Notes: a model not told the origin generated them from the letters alone. 64,000 bases of DNA from Pinus tabuliformis (GCA_031772625.1 CM062810.1:710746866-710810865), one strand, 5' to 3'; counted from the first letter of the stretch, positions 23,413 to 35,605 are shown. Numbers and translations are program-made.

Positions 23413-25346
23413 CTATTCTTTCCTACCTTCCTTCTTTTCCACTTTCCTCCAACCTCCAGTGTTGGGGGTGGTTGTTACTTTGGCTAATTGTTCCTCATTT
23501 GTATTTTTGGGTTGTTCTTTGTCTGAGTCCGAGCCTTCAGATCCATGTGCTCGTTTACTTCTGCTTATTTCCATTTGGGTTTGTTGTTCCTGAGGGGGAT
23601 TGTCAGGAAACTCCTTTGGTGTGATGTTTTGTCCCTTTTGAGCGTCCAATTCTGCTTTGCTTTCTATTGGCTCTGTTGTTTCTTCTTCTTCTTCTAGGGG
23701 GTCTGTGTGCTGCTAGCCTTTTGGCTTTCTCTGTTGTTTCTTATTCCATTTGGGTTCTTTTTTGGCCAGAGGGCATGCGCTCTGCAAGTGGCCTATTTGC
23801 AAACATCCATGACACCGAAAAGTTGTGTTTTCGTAGTCTAATTGTTGAATCCACAGTGAGTTGTTGAAATTCAATGTGATGTTGTCTGGTAACCCTTGGC
23901 TGAGATCTGTTTCAACACATATCCTAGCAAAAGTGAATATTCCCCTTGTAATTTTGTCCCTTCCCGTCTTTAGGAATTTTCCCAAGGAGTTCCCAATAGC
24001 TATTAATACATTGTGGTGCCAGAAATGTAATGGGAGGTTATGCAGTCTAATCCAAACTGGAATTTTTTATACCACCATAGTGTTGGCATCAAATTCTGGG
24101 AACCATGGGGTTATGAAGAGCCCATCGTTGCCCCAAAACCATGGTCCCGTGTTGAGGATGTGTTCCTGTTCTTGTGTTGTGTTGAATCTGACTATGAAAA
24201 ACCCTTTGGGACATAGATAGATTTCACAATTTGATGTCCATGCAGTATGTATCCATTGGTGCAGTACATCAGAGTTTGGCCAGAAGCCATTAAATCTACA
24301 TATAACTGCACTGTTAGAGAGATATGAATATAAGCTATTTACCTCTGGCATTGATGAGACGAAGAGTACAAGATTTTCCAGTTTTTGTTCCACGATGTAA
24401 GGCCCTGGCGGCTCAACCATTGTTGTTGGTTTGGTTTGTGCTTTTGCCTTTCCTTTGACTGCATCTTTAAAGGTTCATGTGTTTCTTGTGTTAGTTCTAG
24501 AGCATCCTCGTCGCAGACGTAGATTTACAATGATGGTCAAATCTCTTGTGATGCCATAATCCTGTAGAGAGTGGTTGTCTTGTAGGCAATGTCCTGAGTA
24601 TATCAGATTTTGGCTTCTTGCTGGTATCCCATGGTAAGCCTATATTTCTTGCTTTAAGTCCTAGATCCTCATCCGTTTCTGGAGCGTCCAGCAAAGATGG
24701 CTACCTCCCAGCATTTTGATGAATATTTCTATCGAATCTGTCTCGATAACGTGTAGCTCATTGCCTTCCGTCTGACGCCCGTGCGCGTATTCCATGAGAC
24801 CTCCTAGATGGGGTTCTGCCCAGTCCAGTGCTATGTATGTGCAGTTAATGTGTTCATTATGGTCTTACTCACAGATTGACACCCTAACTGGCTCTCTTTG
24901 ACTCAGAAGGGGGTCCACAGGGCACAGTGTTGTTAGTTATGTAGACAGAGCATCCAGGCGGATATCCCCAACATTCTTCTGTTGTGCCCAGTCCACTAGA
25001 AAGAGGGTAATTGTTGTAGATACGTCAAGTCGATAGATTACAGGGATAGAATAGTGGCAATTGTCCAGATCTGGCGAGTTCTTGGGTTGATTTAATGTTA
25101 GGCTACCCATATTTGAGAGCCCCCTTCTAGATCTATAAGAAATGTCATATTTTGGAAGGGGATAGGCCATCCATGTCCCTTGTGGGCCACGCATTCTCGC
25201 TAGTTTCTCCTTGTCAACGAGCTGTAGGAATCCTTGGATCTGAGGGTTTTGATTGAGATCTAGCTTTAACAAGGATCCTTTAGCTACAGAGCTTCCTGAT
25301 TGAGGGAAGTTTGTCCTTATCGGATCCCATGCAGTTGCATGGTGCA
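23413..25346 (-). pseudogene. LINE-type ORF1, copy A, C-terminal two thirds
   Basis: Continuation of the frame that starts at 41088 and is cut by the Tat element. The minus strand encodes the second half of the unrecognised N-terminal region (to 24937, then a stop), the ubiquitin-like segment (about 24500-24745, with in-frame stops and a terminal LRLRRG instead of LRLRGG), the DUF4283-like RNA-binding region (24420-23985; GFFIVRFN, ILNTGPWFWG, WFPEF), the CCHC knuckle (CHGCLQIGHLQSAC, near 23800) and the basic tail ending WRKVEKKEGRKE with TAG at 23413. Stops and frame breaks are more numerous than in copy B. Role by family: nucleic-acid binding coat of a LINE transcript. Confidence 0.85.
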
Positions 25347-25648
25347 TGTTACACTAAAATTTGTCACCATGACTATTTGCAGTCAGTATGGCTCCATCAA
25401 TAGTCATACTGTCCTCCTTGGCAAGTCTTATACCTCTACTCCTCATGTCAAACTCCAAGAGAGAGAGAAAGTCCTTAAAAATCTATATAACTCTGGTTAT
25501 GCAGTTTCTCTTATCCTTACCTGCATGTACGCACCTCAAGTTCATAACACATGCGTACTTGTACGCTCTGTCTGTAAAGGGGTGGGTGCGTACTCCTGTA
25601 AAGGTCAAAAGGCGAAAGTTTTACTCCAAAAAAGTTACTTGTGGTCGA

Positions 25649-25666
25649 TTCTAGAGCATTCTAGAA
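25649..25666 (+). promoter_or_regulatory. Heat-shock-element-like motif in U3
   Basis: TTCTAGAGCATTCTAGAA reads as alternating TTC/GAA modules at 5 bp spacing: TTC, GAG (one mismatch), TTC, GAA. It lies about 150 bp upstream of the TATA box and is conserved in the 3' LTR at 39975-39992. A TGACGTGG bZIP-type core follows within ~15 bp. Heat-shock factors bind arrays of this form; function here is inferred. Confidence 0.6.
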
Positions 25667-25810
25667 GATGTTTTGACGTGGATTGAGCGCCTCCAGATGG
25701 TTCATGCATCCCAATGAAAGAGGAACTTATCCCATGAAGAGGGGAGCTATCCCATTGAAAGAGGGGCTTATCCCATTCATGGTGAACCTGATTAACTTCC
25801 TCCAAAGCAC

Positions 25811-25818
25811 TATAAATA
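25811..25818 (+). promoter_or_regulatory. TATA box of Tat element LTR
   Basis: TATAAATA in both LTRs (also about 40137-40144), followed within 30-40 bp by a purine-rich stretch where transcription (start of R) would be expected. Confidence 0.7.
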
Positions 25819-26313
25819 CAGGCATTGGGCCAGAGGGAGGGGAGGTTGAAAGCTGAACATTCCTAAGGGTAGATGTTGCTGAAATTAGGACTCCCTTTTA
25901 GAGCTTGAGAGGAGAGATTCCAATCCTTTCTTAGCTTCATTTGGAAGTGGGTGAGCTGATCAAAGTAAAGGAGAACTCTTGCTGGACCCTGGGAGGGACC
26001 TGCACGACACCAAGGCACTGGTTGTAATGGTTTCTTTTGTTTCCAATTAATACAATTAAGTTCATTTTTCTCAACAAGTTGTTATATATAATTTGTTTCA
26101 TAAACTCCTTGGTCTTTATGATGAATATGTTTTATTATATGAGTTATTCAGATGCTATGTAATCATTTGCTTGTTAGTGAATGCAGGCTTCAAGGAGAAG
26201 GAGCTCATATTTAGGGAAAGATAGTGCTTGATTGTTTTGTTTGTCACTAGAAAGCCTTAGCTTCTAGGGAGGTCGGTTTTGTCCGCAAAATTGACTCTTT
26301 CCGCATGACAAAA

Positions 26314-26331
26314 TGGCGACTCCACTGGGGA
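26314..26331 (+). promoter_or_regulatory. Primer-binding site, tRNA-Arg
   Basis: TGGCGACTCCACTGGGGA, three bases after the 5' LTR; it matches the complement of the 3' end of plant tRNA-Arg(ACG) with one mismatch. This primer is characteristic of Tat/Ogre-type elements. Confidence 0.85.
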
Positions 26332-28357
26332 ATCCATGGATTTGATTGATTTCTCTTTTGATTGATACTTTGATTTGAGAAAATTTGATTTCTTTCTAGT
26401 TTTTGACTGATTGACTGTGAATTTGGGTGGAATAGCTTAGGGTTGAGTTAGTTTTTATTTTTCTTGATTTTGAGAGCAATACGCACCCTTTGTGTTAAGC
26501 ACAGTGCATGCCTGTACGCACTTCTTCTTTGTACACAGAGCGTGGCCGCACCTGTGCAAACAGGTTGCCTGCGTACCCTGTCAAAAGACTAGAAAATTTC
26601 CATTTTTTCCTTTTTCTCCTATTAGATTTTGTTTATAGCTTGTTTTTGCTGCCCAGATCCACTGTTTACCTGTCAAAAGTTTTCATCTAAGCTTGTTTCA
26701 TTAGCGTCAAGGGTTTTAGTGAAGTTCAAAGAGATTCTAGCCCTAGGTTTGATTTTTGCATTGGTCTTGTAGTGACTTTGGCTTTAGAAGTTGTAAAAGC
26801 CTCGGATCTCCCTGGTCTTTTCAGTCTTCTTAGGAGTCGGACCTTTCGTAAAATCCACCTTTGAGAGAAACCTACCTTTGTGTTGTCTCTTTGCGCAATT
26901 TCGAGAAGGCTTGTTGGTTAAGCTGTGAATTTCATTCTTAAGAAAAAGAACAAAAACTTTTTATTTTGTTTTTGACTTGTTTATGATTCTGCATGAATTA
27001 GTCCTTGGTTGGATTGTAACTGGGTAAAACATCCTGGAATTATATTTTGTAGGCTTTTACCTCATTAGATTTGCTTTTAGGTGAATTTCTCTTAGATTTG
27101 CATAGATCTTAAAATTGATTTTCGTTTTCATAGATTTTAGATTGATTTGATTGTCATAGATCTTAAGATTGATTTTTGTTAAGTAGTTTTACATGCTTTG
27201 TTAAATAGGAAAAAATACAAAATCTCTTTTGAGGAAAGTTTGTTTTAGTAGCATTTGAAGTCTTTGAAAAGAGAAAGGAAGTTTTCGTGAAATAATTAGT
27301 GGTCATGTGTTGTGTGCTTTGGAAAAGATAAAAGAGATTGTTTCTTTGATTTTCATTGCCAAGAAAGTTGTCTTTATAAGTTTTGCATTCTCCAACTCTC
27401 TTAGCTAGGGAATTAATTGAAAATGAAAGATTGTTTTGTTTCATCCTAGGTGCATCTTTTAGTGGATTTGAGTCGAGTCTACACACCATCAGTTTCATCT
27501 CCGCTACCTTTTGTCCTTAAGAAAAGCCATTAAAATTAACGCTTAAAGTAAAATTAACTTAGTAACCTTTTATTTACTAGGGCTCTGAAACACCAATATA
27601 GATCAGGCTAGTGTCTTGGAGTAGGAGAGTAATTAACTCTCCAAGACAGTAAAACCAAACAAGTAGCTTATCTTGTGGTAGGATAAATCCAACTGTTTCA
27701 TTTGTACTCTGGGAAAGCTCCTCTTAAAGGAGAAGCACGAGATCGTGTCCGAACCAGTGAGGGAATCAATCCTCCTTCATTGGGAACGACACCAGATACG
27801 CACGTATTACAAATGGTAAACCTCGGATTAACCATTGTCGAGGAGCCTGGGGTCACTTGTCGGTAAACCTTGGATTATTGTCAAGGAGCCGGCAAGGGGA
27901 TTGAGCTTGTTACTCTGCCCTTGCGTGCTATCGGATCGTAGACTGTTCCCCCAGGTATATTTTTTGCTGTTGGTGACCTTAGTGACTATTATCTTTAGGA
28001 TTCTTCCTAAGGTGACGGTGGAGGGAAGATCCCACTGTACCTGGAGCAGACGTCGGCTAGACTCACTTGGATTTTCTGGGGGGTTCACTTCACTCGAGAC
28101 GGTTTAAGTGGAGGAACTTGGTCCAGTCTATTCATTAAGCAGGTTGCCGGGGTAACTGTTCCACCCGCCACTTCTGTACTGAATTCGGCGATGTTGGATT
28201 TCATCACCAACTAATGTTTTCGGTCCGGAAGGTTACTGTTTGTGTTTGGTTTGACGCCCTAGATTCTTTAGGCGTGTGATTCGAATTTATTTGGTTCTTT
28301 AGAGACTTTAGGCGGTTTGCTTTGAGATTTTACTTTGTTTGCGTGTGCAGTAGTTAA
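26332..28357 (+). other. Leader region of Tat element
   Basis: 2 kb with no sustained frame. Contains a cluster with TGTACGCACTTC, ACAGAGCGTGGCC and CTGCGTACCCTG (26500-26585) that echoes motifs in the LTR and in the 3' noncoding region. The short frames on both strands show no recognisable protein. Confidence 0.55.
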
Positions 28358-28429
28358 AACTTTTTAGCTGTTGCTGAATTACCAAGACAGTCCCGTAGAC
28401 TTCGGGGCCAGTCTCCTGAGGTTGTAACC

Positions 28430-31261
28430 GTGGCTAATTTGTTGAGGAAGTCCCGTAGACTTCGGGGCCAACCTCCTGAAGACATCCCGGGCCATTACGA
28501 AGGTTTGAAAGTCCTTGTAACTCCTAGTGGCAGTAAAGTAGGGTCACCTGAAGAAGGAGAGTCTTCGTTGGTTGTTCATCCTGATTACCAAAGTCTAGAA
28601 ATAGGTTATAATCCTGAAGCTGTTTCGGTTTTCGAGCTTGCTGGTAGTTTTTCATCTACTAGTGATATAGGCGAAGAACCTGAGATATCTGAACCTGTTA
28701 CTCCAACATCGGGGTTAGTCTCTCCGGCTTCTAGTGTTCCTAATTCACCTAGGGTAGAAAGAGTCATCACCGAAAATCTTCCTTCTGGTTTGATAGCTAT
28801 TGAAGAGCTTGCTCCGGAAGAAGAAATAGGCGTCCCTATCCCTGAAAATCAACCTACTATTGATCTAAGGGAGCGTGAATCCATTTTTTACAGTCCACCT
28901 AGAAGTACTACTTGGTATCTTTCTTTAACTAATTATTTGGACAACTCAGTGTCGAGTTTTTCACCACCTCGTGTTTCTTATCCACCTAGGGGTATTTATA
29001 CTCCCGTAAATATGTCAGGTCAGTCGTCCATGTTTACTCAATTGCCTGAATCTTTTTTGTACGACGGTCCTTCTGTTCCTGCTGGGTATCAGTCTCTGTC
29101 TGGTACTTTTTCGGGAGCATCTCCTCAACCCATTGAACAAAGGATGTTCACTGGAAGAAATGGTGCAAAGCCGTTGAGTGTAAAAGACATTCTTATGATG
29201 TCAGGTTCTATTCCCGCTTCTCAACCTCAAGGTGGCCAGTTACCGCCTGGGGGGTAGCCTCAATTAACACCTGGGGGGCAACCTCAAGGTACACAATTTG
29301 CATCTGGGGGGCAACCTCAAGGACAGTACGTGCCTACGGTACATTACATTCCTCAAGGTCAACCCTAGACTCAATATGTACCCCAAGGTCAACCCCAGTA
29401 TCAATTTATACATCAAGGTCAACCCCAGTATCAGTATATGCCTCAAGGGTATCTACCCCAAGGTCAGTACTCGAGTCAAGGTTTCCAACCACCCCAAGGT
29501 CAATCTTATGTTCAAGGTACGGGAAATGTACCTTTCACTTATCAATCCTTCCCTCAACCCGGTTATGGATCTCAATATCCTCAACCTGTTATGGGTCAAT
29601 ACCCTGGAATAAACATAGTGTGGGATCCATCACAAGTTCAACAGGTGTTGCAGCCAAATGTACAGTTGTCATCTCAAACTGGACAACCCTTAGTTTCTGG
29701 TTCACCCCAGCAACCAGTCCACTCTAATATTCAAACTTCTGTACCTTCGGTAGTTTCTCAGTCTAGGCCTATTTCGCCTCGTACTCCATCTCAAACGACT
29801 GCTGCAACTGCCGCAACATTTGTTCTATCTACCACACTTACTTCTGGAGTATCGACAACTCCGGTTTCTACTGTCCCTGTAACTACTCCTCAGACATCTT
29901 TACCATCGTCTGGATCCACGATTCAAACTACGGTTCAGATGCCTGTAGGACAACCTGGTTTAAGTACGGTTGTCACAAGTCAACCACAATTCACTTATCA
30001 ACCGTACCAGGGACAGTACCAATTCGGTCCTGCTGTCCAGCAGCCAGTTTACCAGTATCAACCGTATCCTGGGTACACTTATCAACAATCACAACAACCC
30101 CAGTATGGTCCGGTTAATCCTGGTTTTCCAGGAGGATACAATATCCCGAATGCGATTCCTATTCCTAGTTATCCTGGATATCCTCCTCCTGGGGCTGGTA
30201 TAGTGACCCAGAGTTTTAGGGATCCTAATCGGTAGCTACCGTTTATCGCAACTTTGGATTTACCAGACTTGTCGTGCCTAACGAACGATCCAATTAATTA
30301 TCTTCCATTTTGGCCGTCAATGCCGAATAAGTTTCCCAGTGACATTCCCAAGTTCGAGGGTAAGTCTGGAGAGGACCCGTCGAATCATGTGATGACTTAC
30401 CACCTCTGGTGTGCCTCAAATTCCATCTCGGATGATTCGATCCGCTTGCGTCTTTTTCAGCGCACTCTCATTGGTCTCGCGGCCAAGTGGTACATTGAGT
30501 TACCACGGGCCTCTTTTTATAATTTTAGCCAGTTAGCTACTTCGTTTTTAACTCATTTTCAGTTGCCGGTCAGATATGATAATGGCACGGAGTTACTAAC
30601 TTCATTAAAACAATCGACGTCCACTTATATTTCCGATCACATTCATGAATGGAGACGTCGAAGGCGGTTAGTGAAAGTTTTTATCCCGGACCAGATCTTA
30701 GCTGAATGGTTTGTTAAATCATTGTTACCGAAGATTACTGAAGACGTAGCTAAGGCCGAAGTAGTTACTGAGGAGCAAGTGATTGCTCAAGTGCAGTACC
30801 TTGACTTAGTTTATACTCAGTCAGGTACGTTACACGAAAAGATCCCAGATCTTCCTAAGTCAAATCAAATCGCTGTTGCTCCGTCAGGGTCTCATGCTGC
30901 TGATGGCATGATTGGTACGGTGAATACTAAAAGCAAGAAGAAGTCTTCCAAGAATTCTTCTCCTATTATAACCTTACCAGACTCCCTGACAGGAGATTCT
31001 TCTGCTGAACTCTCCGCCGATATTCACGCTGTAAAGTCATCTACGGCTAAATCAAAATCCGGTGGGAAAAGAAAGGCAAGAAGAAGAATAACGCAGACAA
31101 AACTCCAAAGGAGAAAACTGAAAGGGCGGAATCCAATGATGAAAATCGCAAGCCTTGTTATCCATGTCTTATTTGTGAAGAAGAACACTTTACAAGAGAC
31201 TGCCCTCATCGAGCAGAGGTTGCGAAGATCGTCAAGGGTTCCGAAATTCCTGCTGTCTTGA
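28430..31261 (+). pseudogene. Tat Gag with long low-complexity N-terminus
   Basis: One frame from a GTG at 28430 (open back to 28358 without an ATG) to about 31050, broken by three TAG codons (29255, 29366, 30233). Order: basic start SRRLRGQPPE, Ser/Pro/Glu-rich segment, then ~300 residues rich in Gln, Pro, Tyr, Gly (PQGQYSSQGF, QQPQYGPVNPG), Ser/Thr-rich linker, then the capsid-like Gag domain from ~30330 (FPSDIPKFEGKSGEDPSNHV, LAAKWYIELP, HIHEWRRRRRL). A frameshift near 31060-31130 moves the frame to the CCHC knuckle CLICEEEHFTRDC at 31165. Gag packages RNA; the N-terminal extension is unusual in length and composition. The 5' edge holds a 60 bp in-frame duplication. Confidence 0.85.
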
Positions 31262-32449
31262 AGGACCCATTTCCGAAAGATAGCAAAATGATAGGTTCTT
31301 CCTCGAGTGCCACTGAAGAACCCATTTTGATGATGTCTCATGTAAGGATTGCGACTCGATCGCAAGATTATGGTAGTAAAAGTCCTGTTGATGGCAAAGA
31401 AGCAGAATCTTCTCATTCTAATACATCAACCTCAGCTCCTGGTTCCAATCCACTACAGATCGAGAAGCCTAACCCAGACTTAGTAATCAAACCGCCCGCC
31501 AAGGGTGTACTTCGAAGGTCTGCTTTCAATCCACATGCGAGAGCGGCCCAGAATTACAACATTGTTGAGGACTTAGCTGTTTCACCTTCAGCAATGTCGG
31601 CTTTGGAAGTGCTGCAATCATGCCCAGCACAACGCAAATTACTTTTGTCAGCTATAGGAGCTGTTGATGTTCAGGACCCGAACCTAATAATCTTTGATCT
31701 AGAAAATAGTACACCGCGTTTACCTCATCAAATGGCTTTCCAGATCCCAGAGATAGTAAAAAACAGGCCTATTCATCAGACTGTAATTGATGAGGGAGCT
31801 TCCACGTGTATTATGTCGATGCAGTGTTGGAGATCGCTTGGTTCTCCTTCACTAAATCAATCCCTGACAATTCTTAAGGTTTGATGGTCATGGGTTCTGT
31901 GCTTTTGGAATTCTACAGGATTTGCCTATAGGGGTTGAAGGAAAAACCGTTAGTCTAGATGTGGAGGTGGTTGATGCCCCTCTAGACTACAACCTTCTCT
32001 TGGGTCGAAGTTGGACTTACGCTATGACAGCGGTCGTTTCATCGGTCTTCCGAGTAATAAAGTTTCCACATAATGGAAAGATCATAACAATAGACCAGCT
32101 GACTTACTTTTCATCCGACCCAACCTCTTCAGAGAGTATCAAGCATGTCGGTAAAACGACTATCCCATATAAGGATGTTGGTGTAGGATTAGTTAAAGAT
32201 GCTGGTTTACTGGAAACTTTTCCTTTTCCTCCACTCAACGCATCATCTTCATTTGCAACCATTCATATGATTACATCAGACGCAATTTATTACGACGATC
32301 CTTGGATCATTCCTTCTGAATCTGAAATAGACTCATTTGGTGATTCTATGCCGTTGAGTCCATATGAAATTGTCTATGAAGCCGTGCAGTATTTTTCCGA
32401 CCCGTGTTCAACAAAAGTCGACCAAATGAATGTGGTCCGTGAGGAATAA
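31258..32449 (+). pseudogene. Tat protease region
   Basis: Two frames: 31258-31884, reaching the aspartic protease site VIDEGASTCIMS (Asp at 31789) and 31922-32449 with VEVVDAPLDYNLLLGRSW, the conserved LLLGR segment of retroviral-type proteases. A frameshift at about 31880-31920 separates them. The upstream linker (SFNPHARAAQNYNIVEDL) is typical of the region before protease in this lineage. The acidic DEGA motif instead of DSGA is common in Tat-type elements. Confidence 0.8.
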
Positions 32450-32491
32450 CTTTTCACATCAACCTCGGAGTTAATAGCGTTTCCCGAAGTT

Positions 32492-33427
32492 GTGTCATAT
32501 GATGAACAACTTCGTGAAGTCCTGTGTATAGATTACTTACCATGGGACGATCTCCATCATAGATCTTCATTTTTACCTGAGGATGATCGTTTTGAAAATG
32601 ATTTCTCATCAATTTTTACAGCTGAATATGTCAAGGAAGCTCAGAATCCCATGAAACATCCTAATTCAGAGTTGAATTTGGGAAATATCTCTCGAACTGT
32701 TCCCATTGACATTTTAGTTAAGCCTGGAATTGTTGAGAACATTCATATAGATGCCTCGCGTACAGATGATGAAATCCAGACATACAAGGCCCTATTTCAA
32801 GAATTCCGCTACGTGTTTGCCTGGTCCTACAAGGAAATGCCAGGAATTGATCCCGCAATTGTTGTTCATAAGATCAAGACTTACCCGGATGTTAAACCCG
32901 TCCGGCAACGTTTGCGTCAGATTCACCCACGAAAAGCTGCTGCAATTAAAGCAGAAGTTGAAAAGCTGTTGAAAGCAGGTTTCATTTATCCGATCCCATT
33001 AACAGATTGGGTATCGAATATTGTTCCGGTTAACAAAAAACAGGGAACAATAAGAATATGCATCGATTATAGGGACATTAATCGAGCTTGTCCAAAGGAC
33101 AACTACCCAACGCCCTATATATCGATCAAATCATTGATGATTGTGCCGGCAGTGAAATATTTTCTTTTATGGACGGTTTTTCCGGTTACAATTAAATCAA
33201 TATTCTACCTGCCGATCAACCAAAAACGGCTTTCATTTGTCCATGGGGGACATTTGCTTACTGTAAATTACCTTTTGGGCTTAAGAACGCCGGAGCAACT
33301 TTTCAAAGGGCGATGTCTTATGTGTTTCATGACATCAAACACATTGTGCAACCGTATCTCGATGATTTGCCCGCTCATTCATTACATCGAGCTGATCACC
33401 TTGTCCATTTACGAGCAATCTTCATGA
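32492..33427 (+). pseudogene. Tat reverse transcriptase, N-terminal part
   Basis: Contains RLRQIHPRKAAAIKAEVEKL, SNIVPVNKKQGTIRICIDYR and RACPKDNYPTP, the fingers and first palm motifs of Ty3 RT. From about 33125 frame changes scramble the palm motif with the first catalytic Asp (recognisable in another frame as FMDGFSGYNQI-like bases, 33165-33200) and the PFGLKNAGATFQR box (about 33270-33310). The frame given runs on as shadow after that. Confidence 0.85.
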
Positions 33428-35475
33428 GGTGTAGGCATTATCGTATTCAGTTGAACCCACACAAATGTGTCTTCTGTATAGAAGTGGGAAGATTGCTAGG
33501 ATTTGTAGTTTCGAAAGCCGGCATTTGCATCGATCCCTCGAAGGTAGAAGCTATCATCAAATTGCCTCCTCCTTCGAGTCTTCGCCAACTCCAAAGTTTG
33601 CAGGGGAAAGCGAATTTTTTACGACGATTCATTCCTAACTACGCCGAGGTTACAAAGGGTTTTACCCGGTTGTTGAAACAGAACGCTCAATTCTCTTGGG
33701 ATGAGATAGCTCAGAAATCTTTTGATGCACTCAAACACGCATTGACCCATGCACCGTTGTTGCATCCTCCCAACTACAACCAGGATTACTTTTTGTACCT
33801 CGCCGCCTCCCATTCCACCATTGGAATGGTCTTAGTTCAGGAAGATGAATTCGGAATGGAACATGTGATATATTACCTTAGCAGGACATTAAATCCCACT
33901 GAGCTAAAATACTCACATGTGGAGAAATTGGCATTGGCAGCCGTTCAAGCTGTCCAGCATTTTCGTCACTACATTTTACTCCGTAAAACTACAGTCATTT
34001 CGGATTGCAACCCTATGATTTACATTTTGACTAAACAATTGCTAGGGGGCAAGTACTCCAAATGGATTGTTATCCTGCAGGAGTTCGACTTGGAGTTTGA
34101 GAAATCTAAGTCTAAGAAATCTTTAGTTTTTGCAGAGTTAATGTGTGACTTCCCGCGTGTTGACACGGAAACTGTGGTAGAGGAGCCCATTGTGGATGAA
34201 TCTTTGTTTCTAATCAGCACTTTAGATCCGTGGTATGGGGATATCATCATCTATCTCTAGACCCAATCCTTTCGGCCCGAAGCTTCAAAGTCGGAACGCC
34301 GGAAAATACGATTCCAGTCCCAACAATACAAAATTATTGGAGATACTCTTTATCGACGTGGGGTAGACTCTATTTTTCGACGTTGCTTAACTCACGAAGA
34401 GGCAGAAAGGGTTCTAAATGACTGTCGCTTTGGAGCGTGTGGCGGTCATATGTCTGGGTATGCCACAACCCAAAAGATATTGCGCGCTGGCTACTTCTGG
34501 CCGTCCTTGTTTAAAGATTGTATTACTGCGGTCCGAAAATGCCACGACTGTCAGGTGTTTGATCGAAAGATGCGTGCTCCACCTGCTCCTCTCCACCATA
34601 TAATTTCCGTTGGTCCTTTTGCCAAATGGGGTATCGATTTTATTACATGTAACCCTCACTCAGCCGGGGGGCATGCGTATATCATCCTTGCGGTAGATTA
34701 TTTTACTAAGTGGGCCGAGGCGATGCCTACATTCGAGGCAGAAGGCAAGACAGCTGCAATTTTTGTATTCAATTACATAATTGCTAGGTTTGGTGTCCCA
34801 CAAGTGATACTCACTGACCATGGGCGCCATTTTCGAAACGTTATGATGACAGAACTTACAGGCCAGCTTGGTTTGTGTCACGATAGTTCAACTCCTTATT
34901 ATCCACAAGAAAATGGTCTGGTTGAGTCCATCAACAAAGTTTTAGTTATCATGATCCGACGAATCATTGGTATTCATCGGTCGAATTGGCACAACATGTT
35001 ATTTTCAACGCTTTGGGCGTACCGAACCTCAGTGAAAACATCAACAGGGTTCACTCCTTTCCAACTAGTTTATGGTTTGGAAGCTGTGCTACCCATTGAA
35101 TGCGAAGTCCCGTCACTGCAAATGGCCATCGAGTTGCTTCCAGCTACTTCCGAAGAGGAGAAACGTTTATTATACTTAGCTCAATTAGATGAGAATTGAC
35201 GTGATGGTGCATTGGCAATCGAGACTCACACAAAACGGATGAAAGCTCAGTATGATCGAAATGTGACCCCTCGAAATTTTTCGGAAGGAGACCTAGTGTT
35301 ATTATATGATCAAGCTAATGATAAATTAGGTGCTGGAAAATTCATTCCTATGTGGCATGGGCCCTATATTGTCAAGCGAAAGCTAGCAAAAGGGGCCTAT
35401 GAGCTGGTAGACTTTGACGGGGACTCTTTCGGTAAACCCAGAAATGGACTTTACCTAAAGAGGTATTATACTTAA
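33313..35475 (+). pseudogene. Tat RT C-terminus, RNase H and integrase
   Basis: A single frame with only two stops: TAG at 34258 (the expected residue in IIIYLxTQ is Gln) and TGA at 35197. It contains the RT catalytic YLDD at 33355-33366, LGFVVSKAGI, LQGKANFLRRFIPNY, the RNase H region (YLAASHSTIGMVLVQ, YSHVEKLALAAV), then integrase: HHCC zinc region (GGHMSGYATTQKI, CHDCQ), catalytic Asp 34636 (WGIDFI), Asp 34816 (LTDHG) and Glu 34924 (GLVESINK). The last two are separated by 35 residues, as required. All three acids of integrase are present. The C-terminal end PRNGLYLKRYY follows. Confidence 0.9.
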
Positions 35476-35605
35476 AATATGGGTATGGAGATTTTAGTTA
35501 GGTTAGGTTTTTCTTTCTAGCTGGTGTGTTTGTTAGTTTAGACAGTGTGCTTAGCTTAGAAAGTGTTTTTCGTCGTTATTCTGGCTTATCTTGGTTTTAC
35601 TCTTG

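Larger units (their letters stand above)
25347..26310 (+). repeat. Tat element 5' LTR
   Basis: 964 bp, nearly identical to 39673-40722 apart from scattered substitutions and an 86 bp deletion (after GAAGGAGCTCAT, equivalent to about 40532-40617), whose edges share the bases CAT. Carries a heat-shock-like palindrome (25649), three TATCCCAT repeats (about 25728-25778) and a TATA box (25811). Confidence 0.95.

Noticed and set aside
24497..24694. 65-codon minus frame (also 46693-46920) starting MLDAPETDED
   Set aside because: It is a shadow frame over the ubiquitin-like segment, whose true frame gives the ubiquitin alignment.
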